The notes below the pieces were generated by a model that did no database searches, was not told the origin of the DNA, and saw nothing but the letters and a program-made list of their open reading frames with translations. A stretch of 64,000 nucleotides of DNA, taken from Hymenobacter elongatus (GTDB lineage: Bacteria > Bacteroidota > Bacteroidia > Cytophagales > Hymenobacteraceae). Positions 34,822 through 44,009 of this stretch are shown piece by piece. Location: contig NZ_SRLD01000015.1 in assembly GCF_004745955.1 (NCBI RefSeq), positions 44,923 to 108,922 on the forward strand, read 5' to 3'. The translations under genes were made by a program, and so were the position numbers. Within the stretch, counting starts at the first letter, position 1; the number at the start of each line of letters is the position of its first letter.

Positions 34822-35033
34822 GTCATTCCGAGCTTGCCGAGGAATCTCGCGTGCTGATGTTGTTGAGAACAGAACGTCATGCTGAGCGTAGCAAAGCGAA
34901 GCCGAAGCATCTCTACCGCAGTGCTCTATTAAATGCCGTTGCGACGAAGCGGTAGAGATGCTTCGGCAAGCTCAGCATGACGGATTCTATTGCAATGTCA
35001 GCACGCGAGATTCCTCGGCAAGCTCGGAATGAC
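34822..35033. repeat. Palindromic element, family 2, interrupted in its loop by a family 1 element
   Basis: The left arm GTCATTCCGAGCTTGCCGAG runs on through GAATCTCGCGTGCTGATGTTG (34822-34862). The right arm CAGCACGCGAGATTCCTCGG runs on through CAAGCTCGGAATGAC to 35033. The uninterrupted family member at 38505-38598 shows that the loop is normally only about 25 nt. Here the loop contains a complete family 1 palindrome (34875-34982). Confidence 0.85.
34875..34982. repeat. Palindromic element, family 1, nested copy
   Basis: The arms CGTCATGCTGAGC and GCTCAGCATGACG (one mismatch-free word each) continue with GAAGCATCTCTACCGC against GCGGTAGAGATGCTTC. It is homologous to 17987-18094 and lies inside the loop of a family 2 element. 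Confidence 0.85.
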
Positions 35034-35049
35034 GTTTTGGGCCAGGCGT

Positions 35050-35642
35050 TCAATCAGCTTTACGCTCAGCCCACGTCTGGTAGCCGGCTGTCTGCACCGG
35101 TCGGTCGGCGGGGATTTCGCGCAGCGGCTCGCAAGGCTGCAAAGTCGCGTGGCAGTCGGCGGGGAGCTGCATGTAAATCTGGGTGCCCTGGGTTTTCCAG
35201 GCCAGCATCTCGTCGGTTACCTGCCGGATGATTTTGTGCGGATTGCCGACCACCAGGCTGCGGGGCGGAATAATTTCGTCGGCTTTGATGAAGCTCAAAG
35301 CCCCAATCACGCACTCGTCGCCGATTTCGACTCTATCCATAATGACGGCATTCATGCCTACCAGCACGTTGCGGCCCACGGTAGCGCCGTGAATAATGGC
35401 TCCGTGGCCGATGTGGGCCATTTCGCGCAGCCGCGTGGTGGTGCCGGGAAACATATGCACGGTGCAGTTTTCCTGCACGTTGCAGTTGTCTTCGATGATA
35501 ATCTGGCCCCAGTCGCCACGAATAGCGGCACCCGGCCCGATATACACGTTGCGGCCGATGAGGACGTTGCCGGTAACCGTGGCCTGCGGATGCACGAAAG
35601 CCGACTCGTGGACGACCGGAACGAAGCCGTTGAACGAGTAAA

Positions 35643-35646
<4 letters not shown>
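35050..35646 (-). CDS. paaY: Phenylacetate cluster gamma-carbonic anhydrase-fold thioesterase PaaY
   Basis: 198 residues with left-handed beta-helix hexapeptide repeats (ATVTGNVLIGRNVYIGPGAA; HIGHGAIIHGATVGRNVLVG). Metal-binding histidines appear in NCTVHMFPGT, AHIGHGAIIHG. PaaY hydrolyses dead-end CoA esters such as 2-hydroxycyclohepta-1,4,6-triene-1-carboxyl-CoA formed when the pathway stalls. The ATG at 35646 overlaps the paaJ stop by 4 bp (35643-35646), so translation is coupled to paaJ. The C-terminal tail after LPADCHATLQPCEPLREI is longer than the core and matches PaaY. Confidence 0.9.
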
Positions 35647-36848
<1,202 letters not shown>

Positions 36849-36856
36849 AGGGGTGG

Positions 36857-37318
36857 TTAGGTTGTTGGTTCTTGGGTTGGGATGCTCAAAATGTCGGTGC
36901 CGGTGCGGTAGGCCGTGCCTTTGAACAGGGCCAGCACCGTGCCGTGCTGATTGGTGACGCGCAGCTGGTACACGCCGATTTTATGCTTCAGGCTCTCTTC
37001 CCGGGCTTCCACAGTGATGAGGTCGTGGAGCTGGCCGGCTTCCAGGTAGTCCATCGTCACGCTCAGGCCCACGCTGAAGCGGCCGTGGCTGTTGCAGGCA
37101 AAGCCGAAGGCCGAGTCGGCGGCGGAGTAGGTGACGCCGCCGTGCAGGTTGCCGAAGCCGTTGAGCATGTCGGGCCGCACCCGAAAGTGCAGGCGGCAGT
37201 AGCCGGGGCCCACCTCGTCGATTTCCAGCCCCAGCAGGCGGGTGAAAGCGTCGTGGCGCAGCATGTGCTCCTTCACCGCTTCGGCCGGGTGGTTAGCGTG
37301 GGGCAGCGGCCGGCTCAT
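36857..37318 (-). CDS. paaI: Phenylacetate thioesterase PaaI
   Basis: 153 residues, single hot-dog fold. Removes CoA from ring-hydroxylated or stalled phenylacetyl-CoA species. The signature NLHGGVTYSAADSAFGFACN carries the catalytic Asp and the helix HGG motif, followed by SVTMDYLEAG and VLALFKGTAYRTG. The ATG at 37318 lies 26 bp inside the 3' end of paaH, an overlap that supports co-translation; a shorter start at an internal methionine is possible but would trim a conserved helix. Confidence 0.9.
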   Translation of the reverse strand: MSRPLPHANHPAEAVKEHMLRHDAFTRLLGLEIDEVGPGYCRLHFRVRPDMLNGFGNLHGGVTYSAADSAFGFACNSHGRFSVGLSVTMDYLEAGQLHDLITVEAREESLKHKIGVYQLRVTNQHGTVLALFKGTAYRTGTDILSIPTQEPTT

Positions 37319-38474
37319 GCTGAAGGAAAAGCTGATTCTGGCGCACCATGCGGCGCAGCAGCGGGCTGGCGCGGTAGCGGTCCTCGTGGTACTCGGCGTA
37401 GAGGTCGTCGAGGGTTTTGAGCACGTTTTCGGGCCCCAGTTCGTCGGCCCAGGCCAGCAGGCCTTTGGGGTAGTTCACGCCCTTGGTCATGGCCAGCTCC
37501 AGGTCCTCGCGGGAGGCCACGTTCAGGGCCAGCGCGTCCACGGCTTCGTTGATGAGCATGGCCAGAATGCGGTGCAGTACGGTGCGGCCCAGGGTTTCGT
37601 CGCGGTTCGGCTCGGGTGGCACGGCATCGGCGGCGTAGCTGTAGAAGCCGCGGCCCGACTTGCGGCCGTAGTAGCCGGCCTCGAACAGGCGCTTCTGGGT
37701 GAAGGAGGGCTTGAAGCGCGGGTCGTAGAAAAACGAGGCGAATACCGACTCGGTAACCCGGTAGTTCACGTCGTGGCCAATGAAATCCATCAAGGCAAAC
37801 GGGCCCATGCGGAAGCCGCCCAGCTCGGTCATGGCCCAGTCGATGGTGGCCAGGTCGGCAATTCCTTCTTCCATAATGCGGATGGCCTCGCCGTAGAAGG
37901 GGCGGGCCACCCGGTTCACGATAAAGCCCGGGGTGTCCCTGGTCAGCACCGGCAGCTTGCCCCAGCTTTGCACCAGGTCGCGCACTTCCTCGGCCAGCCC
38001 GGCGCGGGTCTGCACCGCCGGAATGACTTCCACCAGCTGCATAATGGGCGCGGGGTTGAAGAAGTGAATGCCGATAAACCGCTCCGGCTTCCGGCAGGCG
38101 GCGGCAATGGAGGCAATGGAGAGCGAAGACGTGTTGGAGGCCAGAATGCAGGTGTCGGAAACCAGCATTTCCACTTCCCGAAATAGCTGCTGCTTCACCG
38201 CCAGATCTTCCACAATGGCTTCCAGCACCAGCCCACAGTCCCCGAAATCCGACACGTCCTGGGTCAGGTGCAGGCGGGCAAACGTGGCCGCGGCGGCCTC
38301 GGTGGTCAGCTTGCCTTTCTCCGCCAGCCTGGTCAGGCTGGCTTGCAGGGCGCTGCCGGCCCGTTGCAGGGCTTCCGCGTTCTGGTCGAGCAGGCGCACG
38401 GTGTGGCCGGCCGTGGCCACCACCTGCGCAATGCCCGCGCCCATAGCGCCGCTGCCGATTATTCCGATGATCAT
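37293..38474 (-). CDS. paaH: 3-hydroxyadipyl-CoA dehydrogenase PaaH
   Basis: 393 residues, NAD-dependent 3-hydroxyacyl-CoA dehydrogenase that oxidises 3-hydroxyadipyl-CoA. The Rossmann glycine motif is IGSGAMGAGIAQVVATAGH at the N-terminus. SSLSIASIAAACRKPERFIG and the catalytic region GIHFFNPAPIMQLVEVIP (His of the His-Glu pair) follow. The helical C-terminal domain contains NRVARPFYGEAIRIMEEG and GRGFYSY. Longer than monodomain enzymes of about 285 residues because of a partial second dehydrogenase-type C-domain (LHRILAMLINEAVDAL), as in Bacteroidota homologues. A family 2 palindrome separates it from paaD. Confidence 0.93.
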   Translation of the reverse strand: MIIGIIGSGAMGAGIAQVVATAGHTVRLLDQNAEALQRAGSALQASLTRLAEKGKLTTEAAAATFARLHLTQDVSDFGDCGLVLEAIVEDLAVKQQLFREVEMLVSDTCILASNTSSLSIASIAAACRKPERFIGIHFFNPAPIMQLVEVIPAVQTRAGLAEEVRDLVQSWGKLPVLTRDTPGFIVNRVARPFYGEAIRIMEEGIADLATIDWAMTELGGFRMGPFALMDFIGHDVNYRVTESVFASFFYDPRFKPSFTQKRLFEAGYYGRKSGRGFYSYAADAVPPEPNRDETLGRTVLHRILAMLINEAVDALALNVASREDLELAMTKGVNYPKGLLAWADELGPENVLKTLDDLYAEYHEDRYRASPLLRRMVRQNQLFLQHEPAAAPR

Positions 38475-38504
38475 CCGTGAAAGTAAAGTGATATAAAGAC
38501 TTTT

Positions 38505-38598
38505 GTCATTCCGAGCGAAGCCGAGGAATCTCGCGTGCTGATGTTGAATTACTACTCAGACGTCAGCACGCGAGATTCCTCGGCAAGCTCGGAATGAC
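38505..38598. repeat. Palindromic intergenic element, family 2 (uninterrupted)
   Basis: GTCATTCCGAGC followed by CCGAGGAATCTCGCGTGCTG forms the left arm. CAGCACGCGAGATTCCTCGG followed by CTCGGAATGAC forms the right arm, with a loop of about 25 nt. It lies between paaD and paaH. Confidence 0.85.
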
Positions 38599-38611
38599 GT
38601 TCTGGATTAGC

Positions 38612-39118
38612 TCACGCGTGGCACTTGAAGTAGTCGAAGGGCTCCTGGCAGTCGTCGCACTGATAGTGGGCTTTGCAGGCCGTGGAGCCAAACTGGCTGA
38701 CGAGGTGCGTGTGCGCTGATTTGCAGAGCGGGCAGCGCACGGCCGTGTCCTTGCCGAACAGGTTGAGCATGTGGCCCGTCGCGGTGCCATCCACGGGCGG
38801 CGCGATGCCGTAGGCTTCCAGCTTGTCGCGGCCCGCCTGGCTCATCCAGTCGGTGGTCCAGGCGGGGCTGAGCTGGTTGTGAATGGTGAGCCGGGTGATG
38901 CCCTCGGCCAGCAGCCGCAGCCGGATGTCGGTGGCAATGGTGTTCATGGCCGGGCAGCCTGAGTACGTCGGCGTGATGCTGACCGTCACCTGCTCGCCCT
39001 CCACCCGCACGCTGCGCACGATGCCCAAATCCAGAATGCTGAGCACGGGCACCTCGGGGTCCAATACCTCTTCCAGCAGCTGCCAGACGCGTTCTTCGGT
39101 GGGCGCCGCGGCTACCAT
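38612..39118 (-). CDS. paaD: Phenylacetyl-CoA epoxidase accessory subunit PaaD
   Basis: 168 residues. A MIP18/SufT-like (DUF59) domain (LEEVLDPEVPVLSILDLGIV; ITPTYSGCPAMNTI) is followed by a C-terminal zinc-ribbon-like cysteine cluster (CPLCKSAHTH...CKAHYQCDDC). PaaD is needed for a working PaaABCE epoxidase, probably in maturation or metal-centre assembly. Its ATG overlaps the 3' end of paaC by 7 bp, so the two are co-translated. Confidence 0.93.
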   Translation of the reverse strand: MVAAAPTEERVWQLLEEVLDPEVPVLSILDLGIVRSVRVEGEQVTVSITPTYSGCPAMNTIATDIRLRLLAEGITRLTIHNQLSPAWTTDWMSQAGRDKLEAYGIAPPVDGTATGHMLNLFGKDTAVRCPLCKSAHTHLVSQFGSTACKAHYQCDDCQEPFDYFKCHA

Positions 39119-39915
39119 GTCAGGCCCGGATACGTGCGCTGCATGTACTGCAGCTCGGCCAGGATGTAGCCCAGGTGCTCGGTGTGCCGGCCTTCCTTGC
39201 CGCCGGTCATCATAAACACGCCCTGCGGAACGGGCAGCGTAGCTTCCTCAAAAACGTGCGCCAGGTGCGCCTCCATTTTCGGCAGCAGTGCGGCGTAATC
39301 GGGAATGAGGCCGGTGGCCTGCAGGGCTTTTTCGGTGGCTGTGGGCGTGGTCAGCTCACCGGAATAGCGCCAGAGGCTGGCCAGGGCTTTGTCGAGACGC
39401 TGGCGGCTTTCCTCCGTGCCGTCGCCGAGGCGGATGATCCACTCCGAGCTCCATTTCAGGTGGTAGGCGGCCTCCTTCACCGCCTTTTCGGCAATGGCGG
39501 CCAGGCGCTCATCGGCGCTGGCGCGCAGCTGCACCAGGCAGTGGTAGTGGAAGTTGTCGAACAGAAACTGCCGGGTGATGGTGTCGGCAAAGTCGCCGTT
39601 GGGCTGCTCCACCAGCAGCGGGTTGCGGTACTGGGTGGCGATGCGCAGAAACGCGAGGTCGTCCTCGGTGCGGCCCTGGCCTTCGAGCTCGGCGGCGTAC
39701 TGATACAGGCTGCGGGTTTCGCCCAGCAGATCCAGCCCGATGTTGGCCATGGCCAGGTCCTGCTCCAGCACCGGCCCGTGCCCGCACCACTCCGACAGCC
39801 GGTGGCCCAGAATCAGGCTCGTATCGGCCAGTTGCAGCACGTACTGAAACAGGAGCTGCCGCAGCTCGGGCGGGTAGGCATTCAGCGCCGACGTATCGGA
39901 AGGGGCAACTTGCAT
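39112..39915 (-). CDS. paaC: Phenylacetyl-CoA epoxidase structural subunit PaaC
   Basis: 267 residues, ferritin-like fold, the non-catalytic partner that binds PaaA in the epoxidase core. Recognised by LADTSLILGHRLSEWCGHGP, MANIGLDLLGETRSLYQYA, FLFDNFHYHCLVQL and AAYHLKWSSEWIIRLGDGTEE. Some diiron-type ligands typical of PaaA are not retained, as expected for PaaC. It overlaps paaD by 7 bp and follows paaB by 53 bp. Confidence 0.94.
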   Translation of the reverse strand: MQVAPSDTSALNAYPPELRQLLFQYVLQLADTSLILGHRLSEWCGHGPVLEQDLAMANIGLDLLGETRSLYQYAAELEGQGRTEDDLAFLRIATQYRNPLLVEQPNGDFADTITRQFLFDNFHYHCLVQLRASADERLAAIAEKAVKEAAYHLKWSSEWIIRLGDGTEESRQRLDKALASLWRYSGELTTPTATEKALQATGLIPDYAALLPKMEAHLAHVFEEATLPVPQGVFMMTGGKEGRHTEHLGYILAELQYMQRTYPGLTW

Positions 39916-39968
39916 AGGGCGAAAGTAAAAAGCGGCCAGCTGACCGCTCCGGGCAGTCAGCTGCTTAC

Positions 39969-40256
39969 CTACATGTGCTTAATGGAGTCCGGCACGTCGT
40001 AGAACGTGGGGTGCCGGTACACTTTGTCGTTGGCCGGGTCGAAAAAGGCCTCGGCATCGTCGGGGTTGGAGGCGTGTACGTGCGTCGACTCGACCACCCA
40101 GATGCTGATGCCTTCCTGGCGGCGGGTGTACACGTCGCGGGCGTTCTGGATGGCCATGGTGGCGTCGGCGGCGTGCAGGCTGCCCACGTGCTTATGGTCG
40201 AGGCCCTGCTTGCTGCGGATAAAAACCTCCCACAGCGGCCATTCGGATTGGGTCAT
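39969..40256 (-). CDS. paaB: Phenylacetyl-CoA epoxidase subunit PaaB
   Basis: 95 residues, a complete small subunit. WPLWEVFIRSKQGLDHKHVG and GSLHAADATMAIQNARDVYT are near-invariant in PaaB, followed by TRRQEGISIWVV. It bridges the PaaAC heterodimers in the multicomponent oxygenase and may assist electron transfer from PaaE. A palindrome (40266-40416) fills the gap to paaA. Confidence 0.95.
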   Translation of the reverse strand: MTQSEWPLWEVFIRSKQGLDHKHVGSLHAADATMAIQNARDVYTRRQEGISIWVVESTHVHASNPDDAEAFFDPANDKVYRHPTFYDVPDSIKHM

Positions 40257-40265
40257 GATTCTGGT

Positions 40266-40416
40266 GTGGCCTCACCCCCTAGCCCCCTCTCCGAAGGGAG
40301 ATGGGGAACTAGCTCTAGCAGCTGGCTTGGGCTTTAGGTAAAGCTGATTTTTAGAGTAAAAAAAACTAAAAGCTAGTTCCCCTCTCCCCTAGGAGAGGGG
40401 CTAGGGGTGAGGCCAC
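40266..40416. repeat. Palindromic element, family 4 (CTCACCCCCTAGCCCC), between paaA and paaB
   Basis: The left arm GTGGCCTCACCCCCTAGCCC (from 40266) pairs with GGGCTAGGGGTGAGGCCAC (ending 40416), and secondary arms GGGAACTAGCT and AGCTAGTTCCC extend the stem around an AT-rich loop. The right end touches the first base of the paaA stop codon. A half copy occurs at 53915-53966. Confidence 0.8.
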
Positions 40417-41369
40417 TACGCAGCCTGCGTCGCCATTTTCCGGGCGCGTTTCTTGGCGTGGGCGGAGGCGGCTTCGCGCACCCAGGCGCCTTCCTCGTGG
40501 GCTTTCACGCGGGCGCCGAGGCGGTCCTTGTTGCACATGCCGTTGCCCTTTACCACGTTCCAGAACTCCTCCCAGTTTACGCCGCCGAAGTCGTAGCCTT
40601 TCTTGGTCTCGTTCCACTGCAGCTCCGGGTCGGGCACGGTCAGGCCCAGAAACTCGGCCTGGGGCACCATCATGTCCACGAATTTCTGGCGCAGCTCGTC
40701 GTTGGTGAAGCGCTTGATGCGCCAGTTCATCGACTGGGCCGTGTTCGGCGAATCAGCGTCGGCGGGGCCGAACATCATCAGCGTGGGCCACCACCAGCGG
40801 TTCAGCGCTTCCTGGGCCATTTCCTTCTGCACCGGCGCGCCTTCGCACAGCGTCTGCATAATCTCGAAGCCCTGGCGCTGGTGGAAGCTTTCCTCCTTGC
40901 ACACCCGCACCATGGCCCGGGCATAGGGGCCGTAGGAGGTACGGCACAGCGGCACCTGATTCAGGATGGCCGCGCCATCCACCAGCCAGCCCACCGTACC
41001 CATATCGGCCCAGCTCAGGGTGGGGTAGTTGAAAATGCTGGAATACTTGGCTTTACCCGAGTGCAGGTCGGCCAGCATCTGGTCGCGGGAGGTGCCCAGG
41101 GTTTCGGCGGCGCTGTACAGGTAAAGGCCGTGTCCGGCTTCGTCCTGCACCTTCGACAGCAGAATGGACTTGCGCTTCAGCGAGGGGGCGCGGGTAATCC
41201 AGTTGCCTTCGGGCAGCATGCCCACCAGCTCGGAGTGGGCGTGCTGGGAAATCTGCCGCACCAGCGTCTTGCGGTACGCATCGGGCATCCAGTCCTTGGG
41301 CTCAATGCTGATGTCCGCGTCGATGCGGGCCTGAAACTGCTCTTCGAGGTTGATTTCTACCGTTTCCAT
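40416..41369 (-). CDS. paaA: Phenylacetyl-CoA epoxidase catalytic subunit PaaA
   Basis: 317 residues. A diiron ferritin-like oxygenase subunit that inserts oxygen into the aromatic ring of phenylacetyl-CoA to give the 1,2-epoxide. Diiron ligands fall in [17 protein letters not shown] and [17 protein letters not shown] (both ExxH). Further markers are [20 protein letters not shown] and [12 protein letters not shown]. The start [15 protein letters not shown] is 15 bp below a perfect inverted repeat (41385-41408) proposed as the PaaR operator, and a -7 box overlaps it. Confidence 0.96.
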   Translation of the reverse strand: METVEINLEEQFQARIDADISIEPKDWMPDAYRKTLVRQISQHAHSELVGMLPEGNWITRAPSLKRKSILLSKVQDEAGHGLYLYSAAETLGTSRDQMLADLHSGKAKYSSIFNYPTLSWADMGTVGWLVDGAAILNQVPLCRTSYGPYARAMVRVCKEESFHQRQGFEIMQTLCEGAPVQKEMAQEALNRWWWPTLMMFGPADADSPNTAQSMNWRIKRFTNDELRQKFVDMMVPQAEFLGLTVPDPELQWNETKKGYDFGGVNWEEFWNVVKGNGMCNKDRLGARVKAHEEGAWVREAASAHAKKRARKMATQAA

Positions 41370-41384
41370 GCGCTTTCAACAATG

Positions 41385-41412
41385 TTTAACTAACAATCGT
41401 TAGTTAAAAGTA
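41385..41412 (-). promoter_or_regulatory. PaaR-type operator and promoter of paaA
   Basis: TTTAACTAAC-AATC-GTTAGTTAAA (41385-41408) is a perfect 10-bp inverted repeat with a 4-nt spacer. A -7-like TACTTTTA (minus strand, 41412-41405) overlaps its edge, so a bound repressor would block initiation. The same half-site and spacing recur upstream of the TetR gene at 43488-43511. Confidence 0.65.
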
Positions 41413-41458
41413 AGGAAAAATTTGGGCTTTACTCTATTGTATACGCTCAACCCAGACA

Positions 41459-41561
41459 GAACGTCATTCCGAGCGCAGCCGAGGAATCTCGCTTGGCGTC
41501 GTTGGCTTACCCCTCCACCGTCGGCACGCGAGATTCCTCGGCTGCGCTCGGAATGACGTTC
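41459..41561. repeat. Palindromic element, family 2, between paaE and paaA
   Basis: GAACGTCATTCCGAGCGCAG followed by CCGAGGAATCTCGC, and the inverse GCGAGATTCCTCGG followed by CTGCGCTCGGAATGACGTTC, form perfect 34-nt arms around a 35-nt loop. It lies 15 nt or so past the paaE stop. Confidence 0.88.
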
Positions 41562-41579
41562 AACGAAATACTGGTCCGG

Positions 41580-42659
41580 CTACTGGTCAAAATCCACAGT
41601 CACCTTTTCCGAGGTCGGGCGGGCCTGGCAGGAGAGGACGTAGCCTTTGGCTAGTTCGCGGTCGGAGAGGGAGTAGTTCACGTCCATCTCCACCGTGCCT
41701 GCCACCACCCGGCAGCGGCAGGTGCTGCACATGCCGTTTTTGCAGGAGTAAGGCGCATCCACGCCGGTTTCGAGCAGGGCATCAAGGACAGTGTTGCCGT
41801 AGTACGACATCTCCAGCACCCGGGTCGTGCCGTCGAGCTGCACGGTTACCTGGCTGTGCTTGTCGTCGGCGCCGGCGGGGTGGGGGCGGACCGGGCCCGC
41901 CGCCTTTTTGCCGCTGCTGGCCGAGGTAAACATTTCGAAGTGAATCTTCTCCGGGGCCACACCGGCGTCGGTCAGGGCCGCTTTCACGCCCAGAATCATT
42001 TCCTCCGGCCCGCAGATAAAGCACTCGTCGATCTGGCTGGCGGGCAGAATCTTGTCGAGAAACAGCTCGGTTTTCTGCTGGTCGATGCGGCCGAACAGCA
42101 GATCGGTGGTACCCTGCTCCCGGCTCAGCACGTGGTACACGCTCAGCCGGTTCAGGAACTTGTTCTTCAGCGCCTCGATGCCCTCCTTGAAGATGATGGA
42201 GTTGCGGCCCCGGTTGCCATAAATCAGCGTCACCTGGCTGTGGGGCTCGGCCAGCAGCACCGTTTTGATGATGGAATACACCGGCGTAATGCCGCTGCCG
42301 GCCGCAAACGCCACGTAGTGCTTGGCCTGGTCGGGGTGCAGCGGGGTGTGGAAGTGGCCGGCCGGCGGCATCACGTCCAGCTCTTCGCCCACCTGCAGGC
42401 TATCCACGGCCAACGACGAAAAGCGGCCCTCGGGCACCTTCTTGATGGCTACCTGCCACTCGTTTTCCAGCGGACTGCTGCAAATGGAGTAGGAGCGGCG
42501 CAGCTCTTCGCCGTTGTGCTCGCGCCGAAACGTGAGGTACTGGCCCTGGGTGAACCGGAACGTGTCGCGCAGCTCCGCGGGCACGTCCAGCGACACGACT
42601 ACCGCGTCGGGCGTTTCGCGCTGAATGCGCTTGATCTTGACTTTATGAAATCGACTCAT
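41580..42659 (-). CDS. paaE: Phenylacetyl-CoA epoxidase reductase subunit PaaE
   Basis: 359 residues. Passes electrons from NADPH to the PaaA diiron centre. The ferredoxin-reductase half has the FAD motif RRSYSICSSP and the NADPH-binding AAGSGITPVYSIIKTVL. The C-terminal plant-type 2Fe-2S domain has YSCKNGMCSTCRCRVVAG and a later cysteine in YVLSCQARP. It is the first paa structural gene after the regulator, 117 bp from it, and is separated from paaA by a palindrome and the proposed operator. paaA may therefore have its own promoter. Confidence 0.95.
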   Translation of the reverse strand: MSRFHKVKIKRIQRETPDAVVVSLDVPAELRDTFRFTQGQYLTFRREHNGEELRRSYSICSSPLENEWQVAIKKVPEGRFSSLAVDSLQVGEELDVMPPAGHFHTPLHPDQAKHYVAFAAGSGITPVYSIIKTVLLAEPHSQVTLIYGNRGRNSIIFKEGIEALKNKFLNRLSVYHVLSREQGTTDLLFGRIDQQKTELFLDKILPASQIDECFICGPEEMILGVKAALTDAGVAPEKIHFEMFTSASSGKKAAGPVRPHPAGADDKHSQVTVQLDGTTRVLEMSYYGNTVLDALLETGVDAPYSCKNGMCSTCRCRVVAGTVEMDVNYSLSDRELAKGYVLSCQARPTSEKVTVDFDQ

Positions 42660-42662
42660 GTA

Positions 42663-42769
42663 GTTTTTGGTTTTTGGTTCTTAGTTTTTGGCTCGTGGTA
42701 TTCTGGTACAGCCGGCTGCATTTGCAGTCCATCGGGAGCCAAAAACCAAACACCATCAACCAAAAACCA
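42663..42769. repeat. Inverted repeat of GGTTTTTGG type between paaR and paaE
   Basis: TTTTTGGTT (42671-42679) pairs with AACCAAAAA (42759-42767), and TTTTTGGCTC (42685-42694) with GAGCCAAAAA (42735-42744). The sequence consists of short repeated GGTTTTTGG words. It is a different family from the other palindromes. Confidence 0.65.
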
Positions 42770-42773
42770 GCCG

Positions 42774-43355
42774 CTATTTGGCTATTCCGTTCAGGAGCAG
42801 GGTCATGATGTTTTCTTCGAGCTCTTCGGCCGTGATGCCCCGGCCCGGCCGGTACCACAGCTCCACCCAGCGCACCGCCGACAGAATGGTGAACAGCGCT
42901 ACCGACGTATTCACGGGTTGCAGCTCGCCGGCGGCAATGCCCTGCTCAATCAGCGCCGCAAAGCCCTTTTCGTAGTTCTTGCGGGCTTCCTTGAAGGCTT
43001 CGAGCTTGTCGTTGGTCAGGTACTTCCAGTCGTTGTTGGCCACCGAAACGGCCGCGCCATCCTCAATCATGAGCCGGATGTGCAGGTGAATCAGGGCCTT
43101 GATCTTCTCGACGTAGGAAGTTTCAGTCTGCTCAATCTGGGCCAGCTGCGACACGTAGGTGTTCGAGACGTGGAAGCAGATCAGCTCCAGAATCTCGTCC
43201 TTGGAGTTGATGTGGTTGTACATGCTGGCCGCTTCCATGCCCACCTGCGCGCCCAGATCCCGCATCGACGTACCGCCAAAGCCTTTGGCTTTAAACAGCT
43301 TGGCCGCTTCTTCCAGAATCAGCTGGCGCTTATTGTTCTTGACTTTCTTGGTCAT
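42774..43355 (-). CDS. paaR: TetR-family regulator of the phenylacetate cluster
   Basis: 193 residues. The N-terminal TetR helix-turn-helix is clear (ILEEAAKLFKAKGFGGTSMR; LGAQVGMEAASMYNHINSKD). The C-terminal helical domain (SVALFTILSAVRWVELWYRP) would bind an effector, most plausibly phenylacetyl-CoA, which is known to relieve repression by PaaR in other bacteria. Its position at the head of the paa genes and a matching operator both upstream of itself (43488-43511) and of paaA (41385-41408) support autoregulation and control of the pathway. The name is assigned by context, not by sequence alone. Confidence 0.8.
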   Translation of the reverse strand: MTKKVKNNKRQLILEEAAKLFKAKGFGGTSMRDLGAQVGMEAASMYNHINSKDEILELICFHVSNTYVSQLAQIEQTETSYVEKIKALIHLHIRLMIEDGAAVSVANNDWKYLTNDKLEAFKEARKNYEKGFAALIEQGIAAGELQPVNTSVALFTILSAVRWVELWYRPGRGITAEELEENIMTLLLNGIAK

Positions 43356-43464
43356 TCAGCTGGGGGAATGGTACGCCGCCGTTGGCAATCATTGGTTTAC
43401 ACCAAATCAGAGTCAGGTTGAATTCCTGCGCGGTTTCGAGGGGCAACTTCTGGCAATAGGCTAC

Positions 43465-43511
43465 TAAAAGTAAGGATGCTAGTTTAGATAAACAAACGTT
43501 TGTTAGTTTAT
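43465..43511 (-). promoter_or_regulatory. Promoter and PaaR-type operator of the TetR gene
   Basis: ATAAACAAAC-GTTT-GTTAGTTTAT (43488-43511) is an inverted repeat (9 of 10 positions) with the same 4-nt spacing and the AAACWAAC half-site seen before paaA. A TACTTTTA box (minus strand, 43472-43465) lies 15 nt below, so the operator would cover the -33 region. Confidence 0.6.
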
Positions 43512-43539
43512 CGATCCTATGCCACTCGTGAAGTCGTGC

Positions 43540-43932
43540 TTATAGCAACGGAATACCGCGTCCTTGCCGTGCCATAGCGATTTTAGCCTGGAACATCTCA
43601 CCCATACGGGCTGCCCGTAGCTTGACCTCTTCCGCTTTTTCGCCCGCAAACAGTTCGTCCACGGCATGGGTGAATAACTGCAGCCAGCGGGCGAAGTGAG
43701 GTGCCTCAATGGGTAAGGCAAGGTGGCGGGCACCGGGGTTGCCCCGGTAGCCGCTGGCCTGTCCCAGTAGGGCCGCACTCCAGAAGCGGGTCATGGTGTC
43801 GAGGTGGGTGGGCCAGGTGTGCGGTGAGATGCGACTGGCGAAAACGGGGGCCAGCAGGTCGTCCTGGCGCACTTGGGCGTAGAAGGTTTCGACGAGGAGG
43901 CGTAAATCGGTGGCAGTTGTTATATCGGGCAT
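43540..43932 (-). CDS. Group III truncated hemoglobin
   Basis: 130 residues from the ATG at 43932 (MPDITTATDLRLLVETFYAQ). A 2-on-2 globin: FYAQVRQDDLLAPVF, DTMTRFWSAALLGQASGYRG and a proximal histidine in GARHLALPI match group III members. These bind oxygen or NO; a role in oxygen handling next to an oxygenase pathway is possible but not shown. It is upstream of the TetR gene on the same strand with the operator between them. Confidence 0.85.
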   Translation of the reverse strand: MPDITTATDLRLLVETFYAQVRQDDLLAPVFASRISPHTWPTHLDTMTRFWSAALLGQASGYRGNPGARHLALPIEAPHFARWLQLFTHAVDELFAGEKAEEVKLRAARMGEMFQAKIAMARQGRGIPLL

Positions 43933-44009
43933 GGAGGGCGGCAAGAAACCAGCAGGGCGACAATCGGCGGGGACAAGCCGGCGGGTACGTGGGTAAAGCT
44001 ACCTGCTAA

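Noticed and set aside
40266..40416. Ordinary intrinsic terminator of paaA
   Set aside because: It is 151 nt long with two nested stems and an AT-rich loop, and a related half copy occurs at 53.9 kb. It is therefore treated as a repeat element, although it may also end transcripts.
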